Shown here: positions 40,610 through 54,000 of the stretch, piece by piece
Numbering within the stretch: the stretch's first letter is position 1
Layout of the letters: each line of letters opens with the position of its first letter
From: Pyrus communis
Lineage: Eukaryota > Streptophyta > Magnoliopsida > Rosales > Rosaceae
DNA length: 64,000 nucleotides
Direction: 5' to 3'
NCBI RefSeq assembly: GCF_963583255.1
Contig: NC_084817.1
Coordinates: 13,088,121 to 13,152,120, forward strand
The notes under the pieces: generated by a model
The model's input: only the letters and a program-made list of their open reading frames with translations
Told to the model about the DNA's origin: nothing
Databases searched by the model: none
Program-made: the position numbers and the translations under genes

Positions 40610-43600
40610 CATAAGCTCATATCTATATATATTTTATATCAAATTCACTTGTCTTTTCTTAGTTAGTTCCTTATATTTTTGAGCTATTTACTTTGTTTTT
40701 GTGTTTTGTAGGATTTGTCAAGTAAAGAAAAGAAAAATAACACAAGTGGAATTTTAAGTAACATATTCGTCAAAACTGCCTGTGCAGGTCTGCTGACTTT
40801 GGAAGCAAGTTGCGGACAGCTCAGAATGAATTAGAGAATAAGCCTTATATTCTTGGAAAGCTACGGATGTCTATTTTCTGGAGCATTCCGCGGATTATTA
40901 ATATCATGTTTCTAGAATAACTTATGGCCGTTTTAACACTTAAAGGTTCCCAAGAGGTTGAGAAGTTTGTAACTGGCAAGAAAGCATTGAAAGCAATAAA
41001 TCCAATAAAACTAACAGCCAAAACTGATGCAGCCAAGAACAAGCCAGCTAACACCTATTCAAATATCATAGGAAATGGAAAATTAAGTGAGAGTAATGGG
41101 CATAAAGGCTGCCCAAAGAGTTACAATTGTTTTAGCATTTCCTTTCACTTATTGTCATCACTAAATGGCTGTTAGTGGGGTGAGTTATGGAGAAAAAACT
41201 GTGGCAGCAGAAAAGAAGAAAAGGGCTGCAGGTTGCAGCGGCAAAGAGGGGGAAAAAAAGGTGGAAAAAAAGATAGGAAAAAAAGGAAGGAAAGCAAGGA
41301 AAAAAGCAAGGCTGCTGCGTTGGGGAAGGAAGTAAAGGAAGGAGGAAATCGTGGCATTCTCTTCTTTCGGTTTTATCTTCTCAAACTCATGTCTTTCTTT
41401 TGGTTTAATTTGAGAATTATGCGTAACTAATTTTTAGTGGTTAGGTGACACACCCCGACCGAGATCAGGGCGTGCTGGCCGTCACGTGGAGGTGATGTAA
41501 CCATGTGCACAGTGCGGAAGCTAATAAAACAATAATGGAAATAATAATACGAATAAATAAAAACTGGTTTACATGAAATGATAATAGGTGCAAACGTAAG
41601 TGTGACACAAGTCCAGAGCATAACGCCTAAAGCAGTCCAAACCAAAATGACGCAACCACAGTACACCCGAAGGTGGCCCTACGCTGGTGATCGTCTGTCA
41701 GAAATGCCGGGAAAGCCCTCTGGGAAACCACCAAACCTGCTAGACAACTAGAACCTGGAGGGGCGCAAAACAAAAGCGTGAGTGGGCAAAAACAAAGCTT
41801 TTCGAAAACCATTTAACAAATAAGTTCTAACCCCTCGCCGTAAAACCTGTATACTTCCCAGTAAATAAACATATGTACATATATATATATATATATATAC
41901 ACCAATCATGCTCAAGAATATGCCATGCCAAAACCTCAAAATGAAATGTAAGTGCTCAGGTATAAATCATATCAATATCATATAGTCTGGCAGCCGGAGT
42001 CACCTAACGTGACTTGTACGGCTGAATCTAGAGCTCAAATCTCAATCTCAATAACTAAACCTGCCCACGAGTTGAAACCACCTAAAGTGGTCTGTACGAC
42101 AGGCCTGGGTGTAATACATATAAATGCTCTAGTGCTACGATCACGTGAAGGCTGGGCGAGTAATCGCGGGTCACCTACGAGTCGGAACCACCTAGAGTGG
42201 TCTGTACGACAGGACTGTGCACCTAACTTGGATCCAAGCTGAGCGTGTGGTGCGGGAGGTGAACATCACGTGAAGGACTGTGCCCTACTCTAGGCGGGAG
42301 CACTAACACCAGGGGTGCAGGTTATGAGCTCTCTAAGCATCTCAAATCGCCACTGAATGTAAACATGAATAACCCTTACTTGGCACTTACCTGTGCGTCC
42401 GCAGCACCCAATATGCATATGTATATATATACCACTAATAATGCAACTAATGATGCACAAATAACGATAATATAATGCATGGCATATGGCAAATGACAAT
42501 TCAAATCAATTTCTGGGAAAATATAAGTATATAGGTATATACAGAAAACCAAAAGCCCACTCACTGGTATGTGGAAGGGTCGTAGCCCCCCTGCCTCGAG
42601 TGACCACGCTCGTCCTTGGGATAGGTATCACCTATATGCGAAACAACTACAAAAACGTTAATTTTAAAGCACATAACCAACCTTTTGAAATAACTTCTCA
42701 TACAATGCTCAAATGGGGTGTATGAATACACCAATGTGATCTACTCAACCTCAGGAACATCCCCATATTTTTAAAATAATTTTTCACCGCCGCACGCGCC
42801 CCCACGCGCCGGCCAAGGCACGGCCACGCGCAGGCACGTGCCTGGCACGCTGACGGCGTCAACTGACGCCGTAGGGAATATTCCGTCAGATTTAACAGAT
42901 TCTGTCAATGGCGTCAGGAATATTCCGTCAGAATTGACGGAATATTCCGTCATCTTCTCCGGTGAGCCTCCGGCGCCGGAAAATCGGGAAAATTTCAAAC
43001 TTCGATATCTTCTTCGTTTTTCACCCAAATTTCATAAAATTGGTACCAAAATGAAGCTTAGAACTACAGGAACACAATCATACCACTTTCAAGGGCTAAA
43101 ATTCACGAAATCTCACCTGTAAAATCAACCCAACTCCGGCCAACTTCGAAACTCATGATCCCGACGTCCAAAACCTTCAAACGAACCACCCCGAGCCTCC
43201 TAGGGACCTCACCAAGCTACCTACAAGCTTGAAATTTCCTAAAACGTGAGAAATCATGTGTGCATGAACAGTACCCGAAATCGGACATCGTGGATTCGAC
43301 GTGAAAACGAAGGTGTTCTTACCTGAAAAAGGTATGGTTGGACTCCTACAAGCTTCACGAGCTCGAATATGTGCTTGGATTCCACGATCTGTGAAGGTTT
43401 GATGGGTGTGTGGGTGTGTCCGTACGTTTCAAAGGTAATGGGAAGGGAATGGGGACTCGGGATAGTGTGCAGGAAACAGGAGGAAAGGTTGTGGTGTGTG
43501 GGAAAATGTGTGTGGCCTACAACATGCCAACCAAACTCAAAAACAACCAATAAACGTAAAGAAATCGAACTAGGGGCAATTTTGTCTTTTCACACGTACG

Positions 43601-44552
43601 TTGTAATATCGCTGGGACGGGCTATCACATTAGGGGCTGTTTTGAAGCCCCGAATATGATTGCAAGTTTGTTATGACATTTCGTTTGAATTACTTTTATG
43701 AATGGATGAAAATTGGTTCACTACTTGTCTCATTGATGAATTCTTTATGTGTTTTCTATGGATGCATACTTAGTAAGCATATCTAGGATTCTAATGCTAT
43801 GAATATGTGTGTGCCTGCCCTTGTCAAATGAGGACCTACATATGTTCTAATATAGTACTTGTTAATTGCGATTAACATGTGAATCAATTTCTAGGATAAG
43901 TAAGACAACGCTAGTACTTATGATGCCTTGTGATGACTCAAACTCTTTTCATTCTTAATGATTTCTACTTGTTAAATCTATGAACACACCATTCTAGATT
44001 GCATGTTAGGGACTAAGTTAAGTTGAAAACGCCATTCTCTTAACATACTACATAAGAAAGAGTAATAGGTTGAGTTCTAACATTGAGCCAACTTGAGCAT
44101 CTTCATCCGAAAATGAAAGGGATTTGAATGAAACATAACATATTTGCATGATTATTTGGTGGTGGATAGCAATTCCCCTAACTCGTTTTTCTTAATTTGT
44201 GAACTACTTAAAAATCTGTTTCTGTTCTGTTTTTGTTCAATTTAATTTAAATAGCAAATCAACTCCAAAAATCCCAAAAATTTGTGTGAGTGTAGCTCTG
44301 TGTGTCTAGTGTCTTCATATAAAATTTCATAGACTTTAGATAAGTGTAAGTTGGTCTAATACTTATTTTTTGGTGACTGGTCAGTAGGGACAGCAACACA
44401 GTTTTTGTGACATTTTAAGTAGTTAGATAAAACAATCTTTTACGGGAAAGACCCTTATTTTCATATGCTACAATTGACAAATCTTAGTGTTAATAAGGAA
44501 AATCAATAGGACATTTGTGTGCTACTTTGTGGTGTGCTTTTAATCCTATCTA
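40610..44552 (+). mobile_element. Solo LTR of another gypsy family, itself interrupted
   Basis: Two arms, 40610-41445 and 43630-44552, together make a ~1.75-kb LTR-like unit inside RT. It starts ataagctcatatctatatat and ends ttaatcctatcta, with imperfect flanking attat/tttat at the RT break (40605-40609, 44553-44557). Its terminal TG/CA dinucleotides look mutated, so the exact ends are uncertain. The ataagctcatat...atcaaattcacttg start resembles long gypsy LTRs I recall from other plants. The second copy of the 2.2-kb repeat (41446-43629) lies in its middle. Confidence 0.6.
41446..43629. mobile_element. 2.2-kb LTR-like repeat, copy 2, uninterrupted (2,184 bp)
   Basis: TGACACACCCCGACCGAGAT ... 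GACGGGCTATCACA with ttagg duplications at 41441-41445 and 43630-43634. It aligns along its length with copy 1 (6787-7157 plus 21589-24326) and lets the insertions there be read precisely. It contains a GC-rich patch (42780-42960) with three ggaatattcc palindromes. No credible protein is encoded. I infer a solo LTR of an unclassified family. Confidence 0.8.
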
Positions 44553-44557
44553 TTTAT

Positions 44558-44702
44558 TGATGTTTTCATGGATGATTTTAGTGTTTTTGGTGATTTTTGA
44601 TGATTGCTTAGCTAATCTCACTTTAATCTTGAAACGATGCATTGACACTAACCTTGTTTTAAATTCGGAAAAATGTCACTTTATGGTAAAACAAGGCATA
44701 GT
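44558..44702 (+). pseudogene. RT fragment 2 (element A)
   Basis: Resumes at the catalytic box (FMDDFSVFG in sense, near 44565-44590, with a frameshift right after it). It then reads [25 protein letters not shown], equal to residues ~1113-1160 of the intact copy, and stops at KQGIV where LTR 'B' begins. RNase H and integrase of element A are not found to the right in register. Confidence 0.88.
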
Positions 44703-46568
44703 TGATAGGAGCATATTTATGCGACCTAGTTAGCTTATTTCCTTGCATTTAGTGAGTTAGTTTCTATTTATTATAGTGATTTAAGCTATTTTCGTGTGTT
44801 TGTAGGTCCAATTGACTAAAGTGGCAAGAAAAGGCAATTTGGAGCAATTTGGCTTGGAATGGATAGCACATGCATGGAGCAAGGTGGATGGAGGAAATTG
44901 AAGTTCAAGAAAGGCTAAGAATATGCTAAAGAGATGGAAGAAAATGAATCAGCTACAAAGAAGGAAACATGAGTTAGACTACCTTATTGTGACTTAGTCA
45001 ATCCTAATTTTTCCTACTTAATTTCTAGTTGCAAGAGGATCCCTAATTATATTGGGACACTTAAATATATGCTCTAGAAGCCTAATCCCATTGTAAGAGG
45101 GATGCCGCATCACCTATCCCTTTCATTCCTTTTCCTTGCCGTGCAAGGCCTTCCCCCTTTCCCAATTCCCTTGCCGCACCCTTCTTCCCTTTTCTCTCTT
45201 GGATTTTGATTTAATTACCCTTTTTCCTTGAGGATTTAGAGTCCAAATCTTTCCCAAAATATTTAATTAAGGCCTAGCCCTTTCTTCCTTTATTTTACAC
45301 ATTCTACCACATCTATTAACAGAATTCACTCCCATAATCATTCAACCATTCAATTTAGCCATCATCACACACACAATTTTGCACCACCATCCATCCACCA
45401 CAACCCAATTTCAACCACAACCACCCTTGTGCCGCAGCCTAGCAAGGAAGAAAGAGAGGAGGAGCAGCCATGGATGTATTTGCCATTCAAGTTGGCTTGC
45501 TGGACGTTCTTAGGTGTAATCTATCTTAGTTCTCAATGTTTAATTTATATTCTCTTTGTTTTACTATGAACATGAGAGGCTAAACTTGTTTTAGCTAGAG
45601 GAGACTTTGAAACCATGATTATATTTGCAATATGAATTGATTACTTTCAGTTATGATTTCATAAATCGTGAATGCAATTTACTTAACTGCTGGATTAAGA
45701 ACTTATTCTTGTATGTTGATTAAGGAGGCCTACTTAGTTTGCATGCATGAATTTGGTGCTAGAATATAAGGGAGTTTCACATATCATTACGAACTTACAT
45801 TCACAAGTAGTGAAGATCGCTGGTCACGATTGTGTTAAGTTAAATTCCTGACATGAGTATCATGATGTCATAGTTATGAATGCCTTGTTAATACTTATGA
45901 TTTTCACAGAGCTTAATGATCTTTGCTTGTGTCTCTATTATGCAGTTCATGTAGTGAACTTAGGAAGAATAATTTGGTTACTGATGCGTTGTACGTCCAA
46001 TTCAATGACTTAAGGAAAATCTGAGGGTTAATTAGTGATAACACGGTTAATCTGGGGCATTGAGATTCATGGTTTATTGGAAATGTAACCAGAAATCGAT
46101 TTGTATGCAAGTGTGTCATGTGTGGAGAAAGACCCTCTAGCTAGCTTATCACCCATCAATTCACCCAATTTCCTGCCAAACTTGTTTAAGTCTTTAATTA
46201 ACTTGTCTTTACTCTAAATTCGTCAAAAACCCAATCCCCTTTACTCTGTTGTGTCAAATTAGTTAGAATCTATTCAATTTGTGTTTTTAAGTGTTTTGAG
46301 TCAAGTTAAAATTAATTTTCGTCCAAATCACCCTTTAGTGTCTAGTTTGAGTCAATTTGCTTATTTTGTGCTGTTTTGAGTCTCATTAGTTTGTTTTGAG
46401 TTCTTTGAGTCTAGTTAAGTGTTTTCAAGCCTAGTTTTGTGTTTTAGAGTCAGTTTTAAGTAGATTAGCAATCCCTCCTAATCCCCGGCCTAGAACGATC
46501 CCTACTTACATCTTTACTACAATTGTCAATAAGAGGATTTAATTTGAGTGCTATTATATATCACATCA
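44703..46568 (+). mobile_element. LTR 'B' (1,866 bp)
   Basis: Starts TGATAGGAGCATATTTATGC, ends TATATCACATCA, and is followed by a PBS at 46575-46592 (TGGCGCTGTTGCCGGGGA, one mismatch) and a gag start. It begins directly within RT of element A, so it is the 5' LTR of a second element joined to a truncated first one. Confidence 0.92.
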
Positions 46569-46684
46569 AACTTTTGGCGCTGTTGCCGGGGATTAGCAAC
46601 TTTGTTAATCCCCCTTGTTTCTTTTTTGTGTATTTTGTTTAGTTTCTGACTTTGTTTTGTTTTCTTGGTTTTAGGTACTAGTTT

Positions 46685-47343
46685 ATGACTCGAAGTTCTC
46701 AACCTGTTCGTGAGCATATCTTTGATTTGGACGATGACTTTGAGCGAACTTTGAGAAGAAAGAGGAATGAGCCAGAACCTAATCCACCTAGTTCTAGCTT
46801 AGAATCTGAGTTTGAAGAGGAAGAAGAGGCCACGGCTCAGGAATTAGAGGAAGCACAACTCATGGCAGCAGATAATCGAACAATCAAGGAACTTTCAGCC
46901 TCAGGATTGGACAATGTTGTGCCCCTATGCATTCAATATCCTAGGGCAGCTCAAGACAAGACCGATGAGTTCGAATTGAAGTCTAGCTTGCTGCATCACA
47001 TTCCAAAGTACCCTGGGATGTCCATGGAGGATCCAAACAAGCACTTGAAGGAATTTGAAGTGGTCATGACAATATTTTGAAGATCAAAGCTTTTCCATTT
47101 TGTCTTTTGGAAAAGGCTAAAGATTGGCTCTATGAATTAGCACTTAGAACTGCCACATCTTGGGAAAGCATGAAGAAAGCATTCTTAGAAAAATTCTTCC
47201 CCACTTCAAGAGTCATTCTTTTGAGGAAGAAAATTAGCGGCATTTAACAAAACCAAGGAGAATCCTTACCAGCGTATTATGAGTGTTTCAAGACTCTAGC
47301 TACATCATGCTCTCAACATCAAATGAAAGAAGAGCTTCTAATT
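46685..47343 (+). pseudogene. Gag, 3'-deleted (element B)
   Basis: Starts MTRSSQPVREHIFDLDDDFE and keeps the N-terminal half of gag. It has a small deletion/frameshift near 47065-47080, a stop at the ISGI*Q position (near 47248), and ends at KEELLI. There it is fused to the protease tail through a deletion of about 1.5 kb. Confidence 0.88.
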
Positions 47344-47556
47344 GGGAGACCTTTCATGCAAACAGGCCACACCAAGATAGATGTGTTCAAAGGGACATTG
47401 ACAATGGAATTTGATGGCGAGATTATTGATTTTAACATTTCTAAAACTACGAGGTACCCTAGTGATGATCATTCATGTTTTTCTATTAATATTATTGATT
47501 CATTGGCGCAGGAACATCTTGAACAATTACATGAGGATGCACTTGAAACGGTCATT
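47344..47556 (+). repeat. Protease-tail segment, left copy of a duplication
   Basis: 213 bp, from the GRPFM motif to ALETVI. It matches 49940-50152 with about seven differences. It lies immediately left of LTR 'C'. Confidence 0.92.
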
Positions 47557-49475
47557 TGATAGGAGCATATTTATGCTACTTAACTATGTTGTTTCCTTGC
47601 ATTAAGTTAGTTAATTACTACTTATTATAGTCTTTTAAGCTATTTTCGTATGTTTTTAGGTCCTAATGGCAAAAGGAGCAAGAAAGTGCATTTTGGAGCC
47701 ATTTGGAGCAGTTTTGGGCATGGATTGGATAGCTTAACTATGAAGCAAAGTGGTTGGACGAAATTGAAGTTAAGAAGGGCTAAGAAATGCTACAAATATG
47801 GAGAAGGAAGTTCATTTACAAAGAAGATAAGAAAAGAGCAAGAAATAAGGAACATTATCCAACCTTATCTTATCATATCCTAACCAACCTTATCCTTTCC
47901 TAAATCTAGCATTATCCTATCTTATCTTATCCAAATCAGTTTGTGCCTTAATTCTAGCTATTTAGAAGGAATTAGTTATACATTTAAACACCTAATTCAG
48001 ATTCTAGAAGCCTAATCCCATTGTGTGCCGCATATAGGCCATTCCTTGGAGGTTTAGGAGTTGTAATCCCTCCTTTATACCAATGCCGTGAGTCCTTGTC
48101 CATTTAGGTCCTGAAATCTGCCCTAAAATATCGTTTCTAGAAGCCCAATCTTCCTCCTACAAAGGTGCCGCACCTATCCTTTTAGAAACCCCAAAAACCA
48201 TGCCATGTACTCCCTATCCCATTCCCCTTTGGTTTCTGCCAAGCCTTAAGCCTTTTTCCATTGGATTGTGCAATCCTTTTCCTTCAGAAATTGTGCAAAA
48301 CCTAGCCTATTAATACAAGTGTTTGTTGCACCATTCAAACCATCCATTCACACATTCATTCATTCATACATTCAACCATCAAACACCATAATTCACACCA
48401 CATCACCCTAGTGCTGCAAGCAAGGAAGGAAGGAGAAGAAGACTTGTGCAATCTGCCATCCAAGGGAGTGTTGTGCATGCCATTGGAGTGTGGAGCGTTT
48501 CTTGGTTCTTTCTATCCTTAGTTTTAGTTTGATGTTTATATTAATTTGGTTTTCAATTATGATGAACATGTGAAACTAATTTCTTTTTAGTTAGAGGTGA
48601 ATTCGAAGCCATGATTATATGTTTTATATGAATTGATTACGTCAGTTATTGTTTCTTAAGCCTTGAATGTGATTTGCTTATCTAAATTATTAAAACTTGT
48701 TTATGTGTGTTGGTTAAGGGTTAACACTTAATTTGCATGCTTGAATTTGATGCTAAAGTATAAGGGAGTTTTACATAATAGTTATTCACTTATATTCACA
48801 AGTAGTGGAGGTTGCTAGTCATAATCGTGTTAAGTAAATCCTTGGTATGAGTCTCATGCATTTCATAGTGATGAATGCCTTGTCAATGCTTATGATTTTC
48901 ACAAAACTTAATGACTTTTGATATGTATCTTTATTATGCGTCTCATATAAGGAACTTGAGAAAGATAATTTGGTTGTAATGCGTATTCATTCAATTCAAT
49001 GGAATAAGGAAAATCTGATGGTTATTTGTGAGGTGCAACTAACTTGAGGCGTTGTCATTCATAGTCTAAAGGAATAATACCTGAAAATTGGTTTGTATCC
49101 ATATATCATGTGTGGAGAAGGACCCTCTAACTAGCCTTTCAACCATTTAATTCACCCAAATTCATTTTTACAAAGTGTTTTATTCAATGTTTATGTTTTA
49201 AGTTTTAAATTCGTCAAAAACAATCCCCCTTTCATTTAGTCTTGTTATTTGAGTCGAAATCTGTTTTCCTTTAGTCTTTTGAGTCAAGTTAAGTTCTATT
49301 TTCGTCAAAATCACTTGTTAGGTCTAGAATTGAGTCCTTTTGAGGGTTTGTTGCTGTTTTCAGTGTTTTAAGTTAGTTTTGAGTCTATAGAGTCTAAATT
49401 AGTGTTTTTGAGTCTTAATTGTGTTGATTAGCATCCCTAGTTAATCCCAGGTCTAGAACGATCCCTACTTGCATA
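47557..49475 (+). mobile_element. LTR 'C', 3'-truncated (~1,919 bp)
   Basis: Intact 5' terminus TGATAGGAGCATATTTATGC. The body is closest to the inverted LTR at 38332-40208 (shared ttaggtcctaatgg and agcaagaaagtgcatttt). It runs to gatccctacttgcatat and lacks the last ~80 bases of U5. It joins straight into pol at a point upstream of the pol position on its left, so pol sequence is duplicated around it. TATA-like attaatacaag near 48307. Confidence 0.88.
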
Positions 49476-52400
49476 TATGCAAGTCAATATTCCACTCCTT
49501 GATGCAATCAAACAAGTTCCAAAGTATGCCAAATGCTTGAAAGAGCTTTGCACAACAAGGAAGAGGATTTTGAATAAGGAAGTGGTAAGGGTAAGTGAGA
49601 AAAGTTTCAGTGGTTTTACAAAGGAAATTGCCTCCTAAATGCAAAGATCCAGGTAGTTTCAAAATCCCTTGTGTTATTGGCAATACTAAGTTTGAACATG
49701 CCATGTTAGACCTAGGTGCATTCATTAATGTCATGCCTTATTCTATTTATGCATCTATGAACTTAGGAGAGCTGAAAAATGATGGTGTTATTATTCAATT
49801 AGTCGATCATTCTAATGCATATCCAAAAGGATTTTTGGAAGATGTTTTGGTGCAGGTTAATAATTTAATCTTTCCGGCTGATTTCTATGTGCTTGATATG
49901 GAAGATTCGGCCCATTCCACACCCTTGCTAATCCTACTTGGGAGACCTTTCATGAAAACAACCCGCACCAAGATAGATGTGTTCAAAGGGACATTGACAA
50001 TGGAATTTGATGGCGAGATTATTGATTTTAACATTTCTGAAACTATGAGGTACCCTAGTGATGATCATTCATGTTTTTCTATTAATATTATTGATTCATT
50101 GGCGCAGGAACATCTTGAACAATTACATGAGGAGGCACTTGAAACGGTCATTAAAAATGTGAATGGGACTCAAAAACCAAGGGGCAGAAGTAAACAACAC
50201 CTACGACACCATTGAAGAATTCCATGCCGTGCCCCCTTGTGAAGAAGTAGTTGAGATGGTGGCTGCTCTAGAATCGTTGCCACAACAATATGACAAGTCT
50301 CCAATCCTAATTCCAATTCTCATTTCTACTAATAAGTTGTTACCCTCAGTAATACAGGCACCTTCCCTTGAGCTTAAACCATTACCAAATCACTTGAAAT
50401 ATGTTTTCTTGGGAGAACAAGAGACTTTGCCCATCATAGTCTCTTCCTCACTCACGGCACAAGAAGAAGAAAAGTTAGTGAGGGTGTTAAAGGAATACAA
50501 AACAGCCATTGGATGGACCTTAGCCGACATCAAGGGCATAAGTCCTACCACATGCATACATTGTATAGTTTTGGAGGAAAGGGCTAAGCCATCTCGAGAG
50601 GCTCAACACTGACTCAACCCTCCAATGATGGAAGTCATGAAAAAGGACATTATCAAGCTACTTGATTGTGGAGTGATCTATCGAATCTCTGATAGTTGTT
50701 AGGTTTCGTCGGTCTAAGTTGTTCCAAAGAAATCCGGAGTCACTATGGTGAAGAATGAAGAGAATGAGCTTGTGCCCACTCGTATCCAAACAAGCTGGAG
50801 AGTTTGCATCGATTATAGGAAGCTAAATGCCACTATAAGGAAATATCACTTCCTTGTGCCGTTCATTGATCAAATGCTTGAAAGGTTAGCCGGTCATTCT
50901 TTTTATTGTTTTCTTGATGGTTATTCGGGATATAATCAAATTGTTATAGCTCCAGATGATCAAGAAAATACCACTTTTACTTGTCCATTTGGTACTTTTG
51001 CTTATCGTCGAATGCCATTTGGTTTGTGCAATGCACCAGCCACATTTCAAAGATGCATGGTAATTAATTTTTCAGATTTGAAAAGATCATTGAAGTCTTC
51101 ATGGATGATTTTAGTGTTTTTGGTGATTCGTTTGATGATTGCTTGGCTAATCTCACCTTAATCTTGAAACGATGCATTTAAAGTAACCTTGTTTTAAATT
51201 GGGAAAAATGTCATTTTATGGTAAAACAAGGCATAGTTTTGGGTCACATAATCTCAGAAAAAGGAATTGAGGTTGATAAATCAAAAATAGATCTTGTACG
51301 CTACTTACCCTCTCCCACTTCAGTGAGAAAGGTTCGTTCTTTTCTTAGACATGTAGGATTCTATAGGCGATTCATCAAGGACTTTTCAAAAATTTCACAA
51401 CCCCTCTGCCGTCTCCTTCAAAAAGAAGTGCCATTCAAGTTCAACGAGGAATGTGAGAAGGCATTCAAACACCTCAAGGAGCTGCCTACCTCGGCCCCCA
51501 TCATAGTTCCACCAGATTGGAGCCTACCTTTTGAGCTTATGTGTGATACCTCAGATTATGCAATAAGAGTTGTTTTAGGCGAAAGAACAAGTAGCCACAT
51601 GTCGTCTATTATGCATCCCGGACCTTGAATGATGCTCAATTGAACTACTCTACCACTGAAAAAGAACTTCTTGTTGTTGTGTTTGCTTTAGATAAGTCTC
51701 GTTCCTATTTACTTAGCACTAAAGTTATTGTTTATTCTAACCATGCAGCATTGAAGTACTTACTCACCAAGAAAAAAGGCTAAACCAAGGCTAATTCGCT
51801 GGATGCTTCTACTCCAAGAGTTTGATATCGAAACTCGAGACAAGAAAGGAAGTGAAAACGTGGTGGCTGACCACTTAAGTCATTTGGTGCACAATGAGGA
51901 GTCTTTACCCATCTTAGAAGCATTCCCAGATGAGCAACTGATGTCCATTAAGGTAAGTGCGCCATGGTATGCAAATTTGGTGAATTATTTGGTGTCTAAA
52001 CAAGTTCTAAGCACCCTAAACAAGCACCAACGTGATAAACTCAAAAAGGAAGCACGGTTTTATGTATGGGATGACCCATACTTGTGGAAATGTTGCACTT
52101 ATGCATGTGGGGGTCATTTTGGCACACAACGCACATCCCTTAAAGTTTTACAATGTGGATTTTATTGGCCTACTCTCTTTAAGGATGCTATAACTTTTTG
52201 TATGACTTGTAATCATTGTCAAAGAATGGGGAGCATAGGCCGCATACCCCTATTTTCAATGTCAAAATTTTTGATGTTTGGGGCATTGACTTTATGGGTC
52301 CTTTTCCTTCTTCATATGGTTTCACTTATATTTTGATTCTAGTTGATTATGTCTTGAAATAGGTGGAAGCAAAAGCCACCCATACTAACGATTCCAAAGT

Positions 52401-53080
52401 GGTTGCATATTTTGTTAATACTAATATCTTTTCCAGATTTGGGAGGCCTAGAGTGCTCATAAGTGATGGAGGTTCTCATTTTTGTAATCGCACCATTGAG
52501 GCGCTGCTCAAGAAATATAACGTCACACATAAAGTTTCAACACCTTATCATCCTCAAGCAAGTGGCCAAGCCGAGGTTTCGAATAAAGAAATCAAGCAGA
52601 TTTTTTAGAAGCCCGTTTGACCAACTCGGAAAGATGCCTGCGTTTGGATGATGCACTGTGGGCATATCGTACGGCTTACAAAACACCTATTGGAATGTCC
52701 CCATTTTGGCTTATCTATAGCAAACCATGTCATCTCCCTGTGGAATTAGAGCACAAGGCGCATTGGGCTGTCAAAACATTCAACATGGGCATAGATGCCA
52801 CTGGAATTCATAGGAAGCTTTAATTGAATGAACTTGAAAAGATTAGGCACCAGGCTTATGAGAATGCTCGCATTTACAAGGAGAAAACAAAGGCATTCCA
52901 TGACAAAATGATTCATAGCAAGACATTCTCCATATGGCAGAAAGTGTTACTTTTCAATTCCCGCCTTCGTTTGTTTCCCGAAAAGTTACGTTCTAAATGG
53001 ATTAGTCCTTTTGTTATTCCTAATGTTTTTCCTTATTGTGCAGTCCAAATTCAAAGCTTAAGGAACAGCTAAGAATTCAA
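49476..53080 (+). pseudogene. Protease-RT-RNase H-integrase, degenerate (element B)
   Basis: Covers residues ~575-1790 of the intact polyprotein with breaks. Protease DLGAF (third active-site residues changed) is at about 49708-49722. A frameshift near 50160 follows. Stops occur at 50610-50720. RT is open at 50745-51080 (LDGYSGYNQ present), with a frameshift before MDD near 51080. RNase H has CDTSD in place of CDASD (near 51542). The HHCC finger is damaged by loss of about 15 codons around 52094. The integrase core ISDGGSHFC and QAEVSN are kept (52465-52590), then a stop at 52606. The C-terminal domain is at 52617-53072. It cannot yield a working Pol. Confidence 0.9.
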
Positions 53081-54000
53081 GATGAATGGATGTGGAGGAT
53101 GTACCCTTCCATGCTGTGGGCTCTAGTGAACCTTCAAATGAGGTATCGTCCGGCTGGAAGACGTTAAAGCAAGCGCTTCTTGGGAGGCAACCTATGCATT
53201 CAAATAAAGAAGACCTAGGAATCTCCAACAATCCACAACCAGATTTACGTTCCTTAACCCTTCTCTTTATTGCTTTTATTTGCCATAATTGTCATATTTG
53301 TTACTTGAGTTGTTTTGATTGTTTGTTTGAAACATTGAGGACAATGTTTGATTTAAGTATGGGGGCGGTGGGGGGGGGGTAAACAAAGTGCTTTTCATGA
53401 AATTTCGTCAGATTTTATCACCTATCACTTCTAATGTTGTTTCTCACTGTTTTAAGTGTTTTTAGTGTGTTTTGAAGTGTTTTGAAAGGGAAATACGAAA
53501 ATTTTGAAAATATTTCGAAAACAGCTTTGAAAAACCCAAAAAGAGTCGATTATAGAGTCATTTTTTATGTTTTTTTGTGTCTTAGGGTACCTTCCAACAC
53601 AATGATGAGGATTTGGTTTTTAATTGCATGACAGTTAAAGAAAGTTAAAACATGGATGGAAGTTTGATTTACTCTTTGGTTTATGCTTAATTGTAGTTGT
53701 TGTTTACGAATTCATATGTAATCACAAAGGAAAAAAACCAGTTTTTGTAATATACTTGAAGGAAGGAACTCAAACTAACGCTACAACCCTGAGAGACTTG
53801 AGCCTAAACATTGTTTAGAGAGTTATTAATCTTGATTTCTTGTTTTCTAAAGTCGTTGCATGATCTCATTATTTCTTTGCTTGGTAGATCCAAATAGTAG
53901 AACTTATGCCCATTTCATTCAAAGCATAAAATTGATTGCATAACATATAACAAGATGAAGTTGTTTAGTTAAGCCAGAGCCAAAAAGCCCTACCCTTGGC
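53081..54000 (+). other. 3' UTR of element B
   Basis: Matches the reverse complement of the intact element's 3' region. The conserved acattgaggacaatgtttga and a G-rich PPT-like block (near 53359-53381) are present. It is interrupted at about 54001 by LTR 'D' and continues at 55822. Confidence 0.8.
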
